A stretch of DNA of 64,000 bases from Thomasclavelia sp047249845 (GTDB lineage: Bacteria > Bacillota_I > Bacilli_A > Erysipelotrichales > Coprobacillaceae), in assembly GCF_047249845.1 (NCBI RefSeq), contig NZ_JBKTWO010000007.1:1-64000 (forward strand), read 5' to 3'. Position numbers and translations under genes: made by a program. The notes below the pieces were generated by a model that had not been told where the DNA came from, searched no databases, and worked only from the letters and a program-made list of their open reading frames with translations. This document shows positions 10,108 through 19,317 of the stretch, piece after piece (positions within the stretch are counted from its first letter, which is position 1; every line of letters starts with the position of its first letter).

Positions 10108-10120
10108 CTAGGGGGACTAT

Positions 10121-11428
10121 ATGGTATTACAAACAGAATTTGCACAAATAAAAAATAATAATTTATACATAGATGAAGTTAAAGCTACTGATTTAGCTGA
10201 AAAATATGGAACACCACTTTATGTTATGAGTGAAGGACATATTAGACATCAATTCAATATACTTAAAACAAAAATGATAGACAAGTATGAAAATACTTTA
10301 CCTCTATTTGCTTCTAAATCATTTTCATGTTTGGCTATTTATAAAGTAGCTAAAGAATATGGGGTAGGAATTGACTGTGTTTCAGCAGGAGAAATTTCTG
10401 TAGCTCTAAAAGCTGGGTTTGATCCTAAGAAGATTTATTTTCATGGAAATAATAAACTTCCTTCTGAAATAGAATATGCTTTAAGTAATGGGGTCGAAAA
10501 TTTAATTATCGATAATTTTCATGAAATTGAATTAGTTCAAGAAATAGCTCAAAAATTAAATGTTGTTGTCAATGGAGTAGTAAGAATTACACCGGGTGTA
10601 TATGCGGGTGGCCATGATTATATTAGAGTTGGTGCTAAAGATACAAAATTTGGATTTAGTAGCCATGATAATACATACTTAAAAGCAATTAAGAAGGTAA
10701 TTGATGCACCAAATATTAATTTTGATGGAATACATTGTCATGTTGGAAGTCAAATCGAAGATGTTCAAGCATATGTTTTAGCAATGAATAAATTTGTTGA
10801 CATTTCATATGAAATATATGACATATTTGGAATTGTTATTAATAAATTGAATGCAGGTGGGGGATTTGGAATAGCATATACAAAAGCTGATAAACCTTTA
10901 GAATTTGAAACTGTTGTTGATACAATAATGGAAATTATAACTAAAGGATTTGAGGCACGAGGATTAAAAAGACCAATGGTTTTAGTTGAACCAGGGCGCT
11001 ATTGTGTTGGTAATGCTGGAATAACTTTATATACTATAGGATCTTCAAAATATATAAAGGATATTCGCGATTATATTAGCGTTGATGGAGGAATGACTGA
11101 TAACATTCGTTCAAGTTTATATTCAGCCACATATGATGCTATAATTGCTAATAAGGCAGAAATGCCTGCAAGTCATTTGGTTACAGTAGCAGGTAAAAAC
11201 TGTGAGTCAGGAGATATATTAATAAAAGATATTATGTTGCAAGATTCTCAACCAGGAGATATATTAGCAGTTTTCTCTACTGGCGCATATCATTACTCAA
11301 TGTCTTCAAATTATAATCAATTACCTAAACCGGCAGTGATATTTACATATAAAGGAAAATCAAGAGAAGTAATTAGAAGACAAACATTTGATGATTTAGT
11401 ATATTATGATATTGATTCAACATATTAG
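10121..11428 (+). CDS. lysA: Diaminopimelate decarboxylase
   Basis: PLP enzyme that decarboxylates meso-diaminopimelate to lysine, the last step of the pathway. At 435 residues it is full length. The PLP lysine is Lys66 (FASKSFSC). HVGSQ, NAGGGFG, EPGRYC and the CESGD motif of the partner-subunit active site are all visible. AGGGGGAC precedes the ATG. It is the last gene of the operon and is followed by a terminator. Middle-pathway genes (dapD/L, dapF) are not in this window. Confidence 0.95.
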   Translation: MVLQTEFAQIKNNNLYIDEVKATDLAEKYGTPLYVMSEGHIRHQFNILKTKMIDKYENTLPLFASKSFSCLAIYKVAKEYGVGIDCVSAGEISVALKAGFDPKKIYFHGNNKLPSEIEYALSNGVENLIIDNFHEIELVQEIAQKLNVVVNGVVRITPGVYAGGHDYIRVGAKDTKFGFSSHDNTYLKAIKKVIDAPNINFDGIHCHVGSQIEDVQAYVLAMNKFVDISYEIYDIFGIVINKLNAGGGFGIAYTKADKPLEFETVVDTIMEIITKGFEARGLKRPMVLVEPGRYCVGNAGITLYTIGSSKYIKDIRDYISVDGGMTDNIRSSLYSATYDAIIANKAEMPASHLVTVAGKNCESGDILIKDIMLQDSQPGDILAVFSTGAYHYSMSSNYNQLPKPAVIFTYKGKSREVIRRQTFDDLVYYDIDSTY

Positions 11429-11430
11429 GA

Positions 11431-11449
11431 AGCGGCAAAAGCCGCTTTT
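11431..11449 (+). terminator. Terminator of the lysine operon
   Basis: AGCGGC-AAAA-GCCGCT followed by TTT, directly after the lysA stop. Confidence 0.85.
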
Positions 11450-11536
11450 AATATTAAAAGATATTTAAATTTTATAAAAAAATCTATAAAATCTGACATA
11501 TTTCTGTGTTATGATTATTTGGAAAAGGGTGATAAT

Positions 11537-12235
11537 GTGAAAATACTAATTGTAGATGATGATCTTATTTTTGGTAAAATGTTAGAAAAAATTATTAATA
11601 AAAAATTTAATAATAAGAAGAATGAGATTGTAGTAGTAAAAAGTGTATCTGATATAGATATGAAACAAAAGTATGATTATTATTTTATTGATATTCTATT
11701 AGAAGGCGAAAATGGAATAAATTTCGGTAAAAATATAATTAGTAAAAATTATTTCGCTAAGATAATTTATATGTCATCTGAAAATAGTTTAGTTTTTGAT
11801 ACTTTTACAAGTAAAGTTTATTTCTTTTTACGAAAAAGTAATTTAAAAGAAGATTTAGAAAGATTATGGCTTAAAATAGAGCAAGATAGTATAAAAAATA
11901 CAGATTATATTGAGGTAATTGTTGAACGACAAAGACAAATGATTTTAAAGAAAAATATTATTTATATTGAATCGAATAGAAATAAGTGTAAAATTTATAT
12001 GCGGGATGATAATATATATGAAGTATATAGAACGTTAAAATCATTTTTGGGAGAATTAGATATTAATAAATATTTTCGTTTAAATAATTATACAATTATA
12101 AATCTTGAATATGTTAAAAATGTAAGTGGTAAAAAACTTACATTGATAAATGATACTACATTTGTTCTAAAAAGAAACTATGATGATTTTATCGATGCTT
12201 ATCACAATAATTTTATGAAGAGGTTTAAACAATGA
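11537..12235 (+). CDS. LytTR-family response regulator (AgrA-like)
   Basis: A 232-residue response regulator. The receiver domain spans about residues 1-115, with the acidic pocket VDDD at 6-9 and phospho-acceptor Asp52 (YFIDILL). A LytTR DNA-binding domain spans about 130-230. I chose the GTG at 11537 because AAAGGG lies 8 bases upstream and the protein then begins MKILIVDDD; an in-frame TTG at 11519 has no site of its own. The last four bases overlap the kinase start. It is the first gene of an agr-like operon and probably activates it or distant targets when the cognate peptide accumulates. Confidence 0.88.
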   Translation: MKILIVDDDLIFGKMLEKIINKKFNNKKNEIVVVKSVSDIDMKQKYDYYFIDILLEGENGINFGKNIISKNYFAKIIYMSSENSLVFDTFTSKVYFFLRKSNLKEDLERLWLKIEQDSIKNTDYIEVIVERQRQMILKKNIIYIESNRNKCKIYMRDDNIYEVYRTLKSFLGELDINKYFRLNNYTIINLEYVKNVSGKKLTLINDTTFVLKRNYDDFIDAYHNNFMKRFKQ

Positions 12236-13458
12236 TAATAAATTTTATAGAATCACTAATAGCATCATTTTTCTTTACTAATTATTTTGATTTAAAAATT
12301 AATAAATATTTATATTTTATGATAAATTTTATTTTAATTTCTACTGAAATAAATATAGATAATGTTTTTTATTCATATAGTATAACTTTACCTTTAGTAG
12401 TTGCTTCTACAGTGGCAGTTATTGCATATTTAACAACTAAAAATAATATTTGGGAAATAATTTTTATTTCGTACCTAGATCAACTTATTGTAGGAATATC
12501 TATAATAATGTCTTTAATGTTAGAAAATATAGTAAACAATGATACAAGAGTAATAATTGGAAAAATTTTATATCTGTTATTTGTATGTGGTATATTATTT
12601 GTTCATAAAACTAAAAATATAAGATTAAATACCCTCTATTGGAAACTATTGACAATAGTAGTTATTGTTTTTTATTTTGCTTATACAATATTATTGCAAT
12701 TTTATTTAGGTATGAAATTGAATCAGAGATTAGTTTATATAACTTTGTTGTCGCTTGTTTTGTCAGTTATAGGTATAGCTGTGATAGTATACTATATATC
12801 AGAATTAGAACACAAACAACAAGAAACACAGTTTTCATTACAAAAATTAGAAATGGAACAAAGTAACTATAAGCAATTAAATAATGTTTCAAAGGAAGTT
12901 AAAATAATGAAGCATGACTTAAAACATGACTATGCATTAATAGAAAATTATTTAAGAGGGAAAAAATATTCAAAAATAAAAGAGATTGTTCAATCGAGAA
13001 TGCAAGAGTTACAAGAAGTAACTACTACTATTAATAGTGGGAATGATGTAATAAATACTATCATAAATTATAAAATGATGATTGCAAATAGTAAGAATAT
13101 AAAAGTTGATTATGAAATAAATGTAAGTGATAAGCAGTATATGAAAGATTATCATTTAAATGAATTACTTTCAAATCTATTAGATAATGCAATTGATAAT
13201 TGTTCAAAGAGTGATCCTAAAATTAAAATATTTATTGAAGAAGATGTGTTTTTATATTTAGAAGTAATTAATCAAATTGATGAATCAGTTTTAAAAAAGA
13301 ACCCAGATCTTCGTACAAATAAAAAAGGAGATAATCATGGGCATGGAATAAAAAGTGTAAAGAGGATTGTAAATGAGTATCGTGGAAGTGTTAAGTTTTT
13401 TGAAAAAGATAATAAATTTCATGTATCTATAATGATTCCAATAAATCATCCTCATTAA
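12232..13458 (+). CDS. AgrC-like sensor histidine kinase (GHKL type)
   Basis: A 408-residue membrane kinase. About six transmembrane helices fill residues 1-195. A short coiled coil and a dimerisation helix with MKHDLKHDY follow; His228 is the likely phospho-acceptor. The C-terminal GHKL ATPase domain has the N box NELLSNLLDNAIDN and the G box GHGIKSVKR. Its ATG overlaps the regulator stop (ATGA), so the two are coupled. This is the usual AgrC layout for sensing a cyclic peptide. Confidence 0.88.
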   Translation: MIINFIESLIASFFFTNYFDLKINKYLYFMINFILISTEINIDNVFYSYSITLPLVVASTVAVIAYLTTKNNIWEIIFISYLDQLIVGISIIMSLMLENIVNNDTRVIIGKILYLLFVCGILFVHKTKNIRLNTLYWKLLTIVVIVFYFAYTILLQFYLGMKLNQRLVYITLLSLVLSVIGIAVIVYYISELEHKQQETQFSLQKLEMEQSNYKQLNNVSKEVKIMKHDLKHDYALIENYLRGKKYSKIKEIVQSRMQELQEVTTTINSGNDVINTIINYKMMIANSKNIKVDYEINVSDKQYMKDYHLNELLSNLLDNAIDNCSKSDPKIKIFIEEDVFLYLEVINQIDESVLKKNPDLRTNKKGDNHGHGIKSVKRIVNEYRGSVKFFEKDNKFHVSIMIPINHPH

Positions 13459-13531
13459 AAGCCGATTTGTCCCAAGTTTGTTTAAATATGTCACAAAATA
13501 ATTTATTATGTAGTGCGAGGAGGTGAAATGA

Positions 13532-14101
13532 TTGATACAAGGTATATCTAATTGGTTTTTAAAAATATATAAGAGTAAAATTAGTTTGGACTATGATGAT
13601 GAAATATTCACCTATGGTATTGAAGTAATTATTACATCTTTACTTAATATATTTTTGTTGTTATTTATTGGGATAATAAGTGGTACAGTCAACCAAGCGT
13701 TAGTGTACTTTGGGAGCTATGCATTTTTACGTAAATTTATTGGTGGATATCATTGCGATACTAATTTTAAATGTATTGCATTTAACGTTTCCAAATATAT
13801 AATCTTTATATGTATTTACCCGCATATAATGATTAATGAGATAATAATGATGTTAATAATTATGATTACATTACTGCTAATAATATTTAGGGCTCCCTTT
13901 GAACATAAGAATAGATTAATTAATGATAATGAAAGACCCGTTTATAAAAAATACTCACTTATAATTGCTTCAATTTATGCAGTAATTATATTATTGTCTA
14001 GTACATACAGTCGCATTTTGTCCTATGTTTTAGTTGTCATTGATTTATCGGCAATACCTTGTATTATAGAAAGTTATGGAAAAGGTTCTAAAAATGTTTA
14101 G
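13532..14101 (+). CDS. AgrB-like peptide-processing membrane protease
   Basis: A 189-residue integral membrane protein of the accessory gene regulator B family, which cleaves and cyclises the AgrD precursor. The catalytic pair is spaced as in AgrB: His74 (FIGGYH) and Cys81, seven residues apart. Several hydrophobic segments follow. Translation probably begins at TTG 13532, seven bases after GAGGAGGTG; the ATG at 13528 is out of frame and opens only a 7-codon ORF. The 3' end overlaps agrD by eight bases. Confidence 0.9.
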   Translation: MIQGISNWFLKIYKSKISLDYDDEIFTYGIEVIITSLLNIFLLLFIGIISGTVNQALVYFGSYAFLRKFIGGYHCDTNFKCIAFNVSKYIIFICIYPHIMINEIIMMLIIMITLLLIIFRAPFEHKNRLINDNERPVYKKYSLIIASIYAVIILLSSTYSRILSYVLVVIDLSAIPCIIESYGKGSKNV

Positions 14102-14207
14102 TAAACTAGTTCTAGCTGTTTCTAGTGGAGCTGTCAGTGGCGCTTCTAGATATAGTGATTATCAACCAAAAGAATCAGAAACTTTGAAAAAGTTGAAGAA
14201 GTTTTAA
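14094..14207 (+). CDS. AgrD-like cyclic autoinducer precursor lacking cysteine
   Basis: A 37-residue peptide beginning MFSKLVLAVSSGAVSG and ending SRYSDYQPKESETLKKLKKF. It has the three AgrD parts: an amphipathic leader, a short core, and a charged tail with the Y-x-P-K pattern. Aligning YQPKES with the Listeria AgrD tail YEPKSP puts the ring at residues 18-22 (S-R-Y-S-D). Ser18 then sits where Cys normally forms the thiolactone; there is no cysteine in the peptide. The product would be an ester lactone. The ATG overlaps the agrB end, with AAAAGG about 8 bases upstream. Identification rests on position, size and pattern; the ring is inference. Confidence 0.82.
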   Translation: MFSKLVLAVSSGAVSGASRYSDYQPKESETLKKLKKF

Positions 14208-14354
14208 TTGATTGGGAGAGCTTTCTTATAATCATTTGTCTTCTCTGTTATATGGCCATATTATAATATAAAAAACCGGAAGCTAAAATTATTTTAACAA
14301 CAAAGTTAATTGTGGGGAGAATAATAATGAAGATGTCAGAATAATTTTAGTAAC

Positions 14355-14387
14355 AAAAAGCTAGATACATAAGTATTTAGCTTTTTT
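14355..14387. terminator. Bidirectional terminator between agrD and the ECF gene
   Basis: AAAAGCTA-G-ATAC pairs with GTAT-T-TAGCTTTT, with a T run on the plus strand and A run on the other. It can end the agr operon and the converging ECF gene, whose stop codon lies in its right arm. Confidence 0.7.
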
Positions 14388-14880
14388 ACTTTATATAATT
14401 AACTAGTTTTGTTGTTTGCAATGTTTTATATAAAACAATAAAAATAAGAAAACCAATAATTGTTTGCATTGTTAATCCTAATAATGCACCCCATGCAGCA
14501 GGCCAAGTAAATAAAAATGCTTCAACAATCGTATAAGCAAAAATTTGGAAAAGCCCCCCTAATACCGCACCAATAATAGGATTAAAATCTTTTTCAATCA
14601 TACTGGCCATAATCCATGCCATAATGAACTTAATAAATAATGTTGGCACTATCCAGATTGTCGCACCACAAAGCAGATCAGCTAATGCACCTCCTAATGC
14701 ACCAGCAATACTTCCGTTTCGTTTACCTAGTATGATCACACCCGTAAAAATCATACTATCCCCCATGTGGAAATATCCGCCTGTTGCTGGATTTGGAAAT
14801 CTAATCGAAAAAGTGCCTACAAAAATTAAAGCAATCATTAAAGCAGTAAGAGCTATATTTTTTGTTTTCTTGTTTACCAT
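14386..14880 (-). CDS. ECF transporter S component, substrate unassigned
   Basis: A 164-residue protein with five or six hydrophobic helices, typical of the substrate-binding subunit of energy-coupling factor vitamin transporters. The N-terminal ALTALMIALIFVGT segment carries the small-residue helix that contacts the EcfT subunit. Conserved-looking YFHMGDSMIF and GALADLL stretches probably line the binding site. No riboswitch is seen upstream, so the vitamin is not revealed. AAGGGAGG lies upstream of the ATG. Energising subunits EcfA/T must be elsewhere. Confidence 0.75.
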   Translation of the reverse strand: MVNKKTKNIALTALMIALIFVGTFSIRFPNPATGGYFHMGDSMIFTGVIILGKRNGSIAGALGGALADLLCGATIWIVPTLFIKFIMAWIMASMIEKDFNPIIGAVLGGLFQIFAYTIVEAFLFTWPAAWGALLGLTMQTIIGFLIFIVLYKTLQTTKLVNYIK

Positions 14881-14981
14881 ATTTAACCTCCCTTTAGAAT
14901 TAACAATATATTATCAAAATATTGTATATACTAAAATGGCCAAAAATGTATTATTTTATATGTACAGTTTTAATCATAATA

Positions 14982-15671
14982 TTAAATTTTTCTTTTTGTT
15001 TTACTTAATTCTTCATGAATACCTTGCATCTTATAATCTAGATTAGAAATAGTTTTAGCACATTCAATTAATTCATCACGAACTCCATCAGGAACTTCAT
15101 TATCAGCTTTATAACGTAAATGATGCTCTAAACTAGCCCAAAAGTCCATAGCAATAGTTCTAATTTGAATTTCTACAGGAATGGGTTGTACTTTTTCAGC
15201 TAAGAAAATAGGAACTTCAACTACTAAATGTAAACTACGGTAACCATTATTTTTGGGATGTTTAATATAATCTTTTTTCTTTATTAGTTTAATATCACTT
15301 TGTTTAATAAGCATATCTGCTATTTTGTAGACATCACTAACATAGTTACAAATTACTCTTACACCAGCAATATCTGTTAAATTTATAATAATAGATTCTA
15401 GTGAGACTTCTAAGCCTCTTTTTTCTAACTTACCTAAAATACTTTTCACTGATTTTAAACGGTATTCCATATGATGAATTGGATTATGATCATGTTTAAC
15501 TTTAAATTCATCATCAAGAATCTCTAATTTAGTTTTTACTTCTTTGATTCCAGCCTCATATACTTGTTGTAAAGTTAAAAATTCTTGAAGTGTATCGGTT
15601 ATTTCTTCATTAGCAAGCATTGGCGAAAAGGGATCACTAATAATTTCTTTTTGCATAATTCTATCAGCCAT
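14982..15671 (-). CDS. Small alarmone synthetase (RelQ/RelP-like GTP pyrophosphokinase)
   Basis: A 229-residue single-domain synthetase of the RelA/SpoT fold, without HD hydrolase, TGS or ACT domains. Synthetase motifs are visible: GVRVICNYVSDVY, the NNGYRSLHLVV substrate loop, and VEIQIRTIAMDFWASLEHHLRYK. It makes (p)ppGpp from ATP and GDP/GTP under stress. Length fits the RelQ group; RelP cannot be excluded. It is divergent from the next gene and separated from the ECF gene by about 100 bases. Confidence 0.9.
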   Translation of the reverse strand: MADRIMQKEIISDPFSPMLANEEITDTLQEFLTLQQVYEAGIKEVKTKLEILDDEFKVKHDHNPIHHMEYRLKSVKSILGKLEKRGLEVSLESIIINLTDIAGVRVICNYVSDVYKIADMLIKQSDIKLIKKKDYIKHPKNNGYRSLHLVVEVPIFLAEKVQPIPVEIQIRTIAMDFWASLEHHLRYKADNEVPDGVRDELIECAKTISNLDYKMQGIHEELSKTKRKI

Positions 15672-15745
15672 AAAAATACCTCTTTTTAATTATTTTTTGT
15701 ATAACTTAATCATAGTTGGTAATAATGAACTTGAGGTGAACAGAT

Positions 15746-16108
15746 ATGAAAAAAACAATTGTTATATTATTAATTTTAATGAATGTAGTAAGTGTTGATG
15801 CTTCAAGTAATGATCCTAAATATAAAATAATTGCAAATAGCAATAATGAAACAGATATTAAAGAAATGTATAAAATAAAAGATAATTTAATTAAAGATTA
15901 CCGTAATTGGATTAAAGGTGTTGATGATATAGATCAAGTATTAGCAGACCATCAAAAAGATTATAAAGCTAAATATTATAATGGTGAATATAAAATAGTA
16001 TTAGGAAAAGGAAAAGGAAAAACACTAACAGGTACACTGAAAGCTAGTTATTGTACAAGCAGTAAAGAAATTAAAAAGAAATCATTTTTTGCAGAACTAT
16101 TCTCTTAA
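15746..16108 (+). CDS. Short SpoIIR-like secreted protein
   Basis: A 120-residue protein with a signal peptide (about 1-19). The sequence YKIIANSNNETDIKEMYKIK matches the start of stage II sporulation protein R (family pattern R-x-IANSDS-x-x-D-Q-x-x-K-x-K-V-R). The later YKIVLGKGKGK and the ending FFAELFS recall the SpoIIR C-terminal region. SpoIIR is the forespore signal that activates SigE processing. This copy is much shorter than the usual roughly 200 residues, so the middle appears missing; it may be a paralogue with another role. GAGGTG lies upstream. The assignment is moderate. Confidence 0.5.
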   Translation: MKKTIVILLILMNVVSVDASSNDPKYKIIANSNNETDIKEMYKIKDNLIKDYRNWIKGVDDIDQVLADHQKDYKAKYYNGEYKIVLGKGKGKTLTGTLKASYCTSSKEIKKKSFFAELFS

Positions 16109-16130
16109 TTGAAAATAGTTTTTTATTTTT
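16097..16130 (+). terminator. Terminator of the SpoIIR-like gene
   Basis: AACTATT and AATAGTT form a stem ending in TTTTTATTT. The left arm overlaps the last codons. Confidence 0.6.
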
Positions 16131-16231
16131 ATAAAATCACTCGCTCATAATTAAAAGATTTTAGTCGTTTAATTAATAAATATCTGATAAAATAATACTA
16201 TAAGTCATTTAATCGGAAGGGAATTGAAATT

Positions 16232-17227
16232 ATGAAAAAAACAATAAAGGAAGCAAAATCATTTTGTTGTTATGTAGCTCATGAATATTTAGAGAATCGA
16301 AATTATGAATTATTATGTAAAATAATTGACGAAAATATTTCAATTATTGGAACAGGAGCTCATGAAATAAGTCATAATGCAAAAGAATTAATGATGGCTT
16401 TACAAGATGAGGCAGAATTGTGGGATGGAACTTTTAAAATTGAAGATGAGTGGTATCAGGTAAATGAAATTAGAGAAAATCTTTTTATTGTTTTTGGTGA
16501 AGTAAAAGCAAAACAAAATTGTAAAGATCAATTACTTTATGATTTTTCATCACGAATTACTTTTGTTCTTGAATATAAAAATGATAAATGGCAAGTCTTA
16601 CATGTTCACCAATCAATGCCAGATTATAGTCAAGGAGATGATGAATTTTTTCCCCACCGAATTATTGAAGAAAGTAAGCTCCAGTTAGAAAAACAAATTG
16701 CTCAAAAGACAAAGGAATTAGAAATGTCAAATCAACAAGTACTATATAATTTAAAGCATGATTATTTAACTGGTGTTTTAAATCGTCACTATTTAGAAGA
16801 GGAACTAAAAAATAAGGTAAATGGTAATAATAAATGGGCAATTATTATTTTAGATATAGATTATTTTAAAGCGGTTAATGATAATTATGGTCACCCCTTT
16901 GGAGATCAAGTATTAATAAAGCTGGCTGAGACAATGAAAGCTAGTTTTGGAAATGTTTGTTGTGGTCGAATTGGTGGGGATGAATTTGTTGCGTTTATGC
17001 AATTTACTAATCAAGATCAAATTAAAGACTGTATAAATGGTTTTAAAAATAATTGGGATAAGGATATAGCAACTTTAAATAGTAGTAAGCCAATTACTCT
17101 AAGTATTGGAATTTCATATTATCCAGAACACGGAACGAATCATAATGAATTGTTATCTAATGCAGATAAAGCACTATATTTGAGTAAAAATAACGGACGT
17201 AATAGAATCTCTATATATAAATGTTAA
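16232..17227 (+). CDS. Diguanylate cyclase with N-terminal SnoaL-like sensor domain
   Basis: A 331-residue soluble protein. Residues about 8-135 look like an NTF2/SnoaL-fold ligand-binding domain. A coiled-coil signalling helix (about 150-175, rich in KQIAQKTKELEMS) connects it to a GGDEF domain at about 180-330. The active site is RIGGDEFVAF (GGDEF intact), with LDIDYFKAVND and the SIGISYYP strand, so it should make c-di-GMP. No EAL domain or membrane segment is seen. GGAAGGGAA lies upstream. The signal is unknown. Confidence 0.88.
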   Translation: MKKTIKEAKSFCCYVAHEYLENRNYELLCKIIDENISIIGTGAHEISHNAKELMMALQDEAELWDGTFKIEDEWYQVNEIRENLFIVFGEVKAKQNCKDQLLYDFSSRITFVLEYKNDKWQVLHVHQSMPDYSQGDDEFFPHRIIEESKLQLEKQIAQKTKELEMSNQQVLYNLKHDYLTGVLNRHYLEEELKNKVNGNNKWAIIILDIDYFKAVNDNYGHPFGDQVLIKLAETMKASFGNVCCGRIGGDEFVAFMQFTNQDQIKDCINGFKNNWDKDIATLNSSKPITLSIGISYYPEHGTNHNELLSNADKALYLSKNNGRNRISIYKC

Positions 17228-17253
17228 ACAGTTCTAGAAAGGGGACTGTTTTA
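17226..17253 (+). terminator. Terminator of the diguanylate cyclase gene
   Basis: AAACAGT (17226-17232) pairs with ACTGTTT (17245-17251) immediately after the stop. The T tract is short. Confidence 0.55.
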
Positions 17254-17320
17254 TGTTTAAAATAAACTGATTCGTTAATAATTTAATGTGTTAAACATAT
17301 AATAAAATTAGAGGTGAAAC

Positions 17321-19312
17321 ATGTTAACAAAATTTGATGAACAAGCCCAAAAAGCAATTGTTGTAGGTGAAAGTATTGCTTTTGATTTAGGTCATAATAA
17401 TGTTGGTAGTGAACATCTGTTATTATCGTTATTAAAAATAAGTGATTCAAAGTTAAAAGAATTAGTTAAGAAATATAATGTTAATGATAAGTGTATATAT
17501 GAAGATATAAAAAGGTTGTTTGGGACAAATGATGATCAACCTTTTTATATGGAGTATAGTGAAGCTGTAAAAAATATTTTAGAAACTGCAGTTGAAATCA
17601 CTAATGAACAAAATAAAAGTAAAGTTACTTTAAATATTTTGACGATTTCATTATTAAAAAGTGAAGAAAGTGTAGCATATGAGTTATTAAAAAAATACCA
17701 GGTGGATTTTGAAGACATTATTTATCAGTTAAATGAAAGTAGTGAGTTAGAGACTAAATTAGATCAAATTCAATCATTGGTAAACCTCAACAAAAAGGTT
17801 AAAAAGGGCGAAAAATTAATTGTTGGAAGGCAAAATGAATTAGAAAAGTTATGTATGATCTTAAGTAAGAAAGAAAAAAATAATGCACTGATTATTGGTG
17901 ATGCTGGTGTAGGAAAATCTGCTTTAGTTGAAAAATTAGCGTATTTAATTAATCAAAAACAGGTTAATGATGGTTTAAAGAAAAAAATTATATATGAGTT
18001 AAGTTTATCTAGTATTGTTGCAGGAACAAAATATCGTGGTGAATTTGAAGAAAAATTAAGAAAAATAATTGATAAAGTAAAAGAAATGGATAATGTGATT
18101 ATTTTTATTGATGAAATTCATAACATAATTGGAGCCGGAGGGGCAGAAGGAGCGATAGATGCAGCAAATATTTTAAAACCTTATTTAGCTAGAAAAGACC
18201 TTACAATTATTGGAGCAACTACTACTGAAGAATATTATCAGCATTTTGAAAAAGATCAGGCAATGAATCGACGCTTTAGTGTAATCACACTTAAAGAAAA
18301 TACAAAAGATGAAACATTTGATATTTTAAGAGAAACTAAATTATTTTATGAACAATTTCATAAAATTGAAATTGATGATGAAGTATTAAGATATTTAGTA
18401 GATAATGTTGATCATTATATTAAAAATAGAACTTTTCCAGATAAAGCAATTGATATCTTTGATCTTGCTTGTGTAAAAACAAGATTTAAACAACAACATA
18501 TTATTACTAAACAAATAGTAAAAGATGTAATTGAAGAATATACTTCTATTAAAATAAACGATAATTATGACTTCGATGAAATTAAAGTAAAATTAAACAA
18601 TCAAGTAATTGGACAAAGTGAAGCGGTTGAACAAATAATTAACCAATTAAAGATAAATAAATCTTTAAGTCAACCTGCAGCAATAATGCTTTTTACGGGC
18701 AGCAGTGGAGTAGGCAAAAGTGAAATGGCAAAACAGTTAGCAAAACACTTATCAAGAAGACTAATTCGTTTAGATATGAGCGAGTATAAGGATAGTAGTA
18801 GCGTACAAAAAATTATTGGGGCAGCGCCAGGATATGTTGGCTATGATAAACCAAGTTTATTATTAGCACAGTTACAAACATATCCTAAGAGTATAATTCT
18901 ATTAGATGAGATTGATAAAGCTAGTCAGGATGTTATTAATTTGTTTTTGCAAGTATTTGATGAAGGATATTTAGAAGATAGTCATAAAAGAAAAGTGTAT
19001 TTCAATAATACTATTATCATTATGACTACTAATCGAGGAAGTACTAGAAGTAATCTTGGCTTTAAAAAGAACACAGTATCTAAAAAAAGTAATTATGGTT
19101 TTAGTGAGGAATTATTAGGTCGTGTAGATGAAATAATTAACTTTAAAAATCTTACTAAAACAGATTTGAAGAAAATTATTCGAAAAAATATTCATCACGA
19201 AGTTAAAGAAGAAGATATTAATAATATTTTAAAAGACTATGATACAAAACAACAAGGACGAGGTATTATTAAGAAAGCAAATAAGTATTTTCAAAGTAAA
19301 GCTAAAGCGTGA
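17321..19312 (+). CDS. ClpA/ClpC-type AAA+ unfoldase, short form
   Basis: A 663-residue protein with an N-terminal Clp repeat domain (about 1-145) and two AAA+ modules. D1 has Walker A GDAGVGKSALVEK near residue 192 and Walker B FIDEIHNIIGAGG near 262. D2 has GSSGVGKSEMAKQ near 462 and LLDEIDKAS near 527. A loop with NLGF before the arginine finger region (LLGRVDEI) fits the ClpP-docking IGF/VGF tripeptide loop, so it may feed ClpP. It lacks the coiled-coil M domain of ClpC/ClpB and has a shortened D2 small domain, making it ClpA-like and shorter than usual. Adaptor use is unknown. Confidence 0.85.
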   Translation: MLTKFDEQAQKAIVVGESIAFDLGHNNVGSEHLLLSLLKISDSKLKELVKKYNVNDKCIYEDIKRLFGTNDDQPFYMEYSEAVKNILETAVEITNEQNKSKVTLNILTISLLKSEESVAYELLKKYQVDFEDIIYQLNESSELETKLDQIQSLVNLNKKVKKGEKLIVGRQNELEKLCMILSKKEKNNALIIGDAGVGKSALVEKLAYLINQKQVNDGLKKKIIYELSLSSIVAGTKYRGEFEEKLRKIIDKVKEMDNVIIFIDEIHNIIGAGGAEGAIDAANILKPYLARKDLTIIGATTTEEYYQHFEKDQAMNRRFSVITLKENTKDETFDILRETKLFYEQFHKIEIDDEVLRYLVDNVDHYIKNRTFPDKAIDIFDLACVKTRFKQQHIITKQIVKDVIEEYTSIKINDNYDFDEIKVKLNNQVIGQSEAVEQIINQLKINKSLSQPAAIMLFTGSSGVGKSEMAKQLAKHLSRRLIRLDMSEYKDSSSVQKIIGAAPGYVGYDKPSLLLAQLQTYPKSIILLDEIDKASQDVINLFLQVFDEGYLEDSHKRKVYFNNTIIIMTTNRGSTRSNLGFKKNTVSKKSNYGFSEELLGRVDEIINFKNLTKTDLKKIIRKNIHHEVKEEDINNILKDYDTKQQGRGIIKKANKYFQSKAKA

Positions 19313-19317
19313 TAATA

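Noticed and set aside
13528..13551. ATG directly behind the agrB ribosome binding site as start of a leader peptide
   Set aside because: Only 7 codons and only four bases from the TTG that opens agrB; simplest view is a chance ATG.
14624..15046. 140-codon plus-strand frame across the ECF and alarmone synthetase genes
   Set aside because: Antisense to two recognised genes and without a ribosome binding site.
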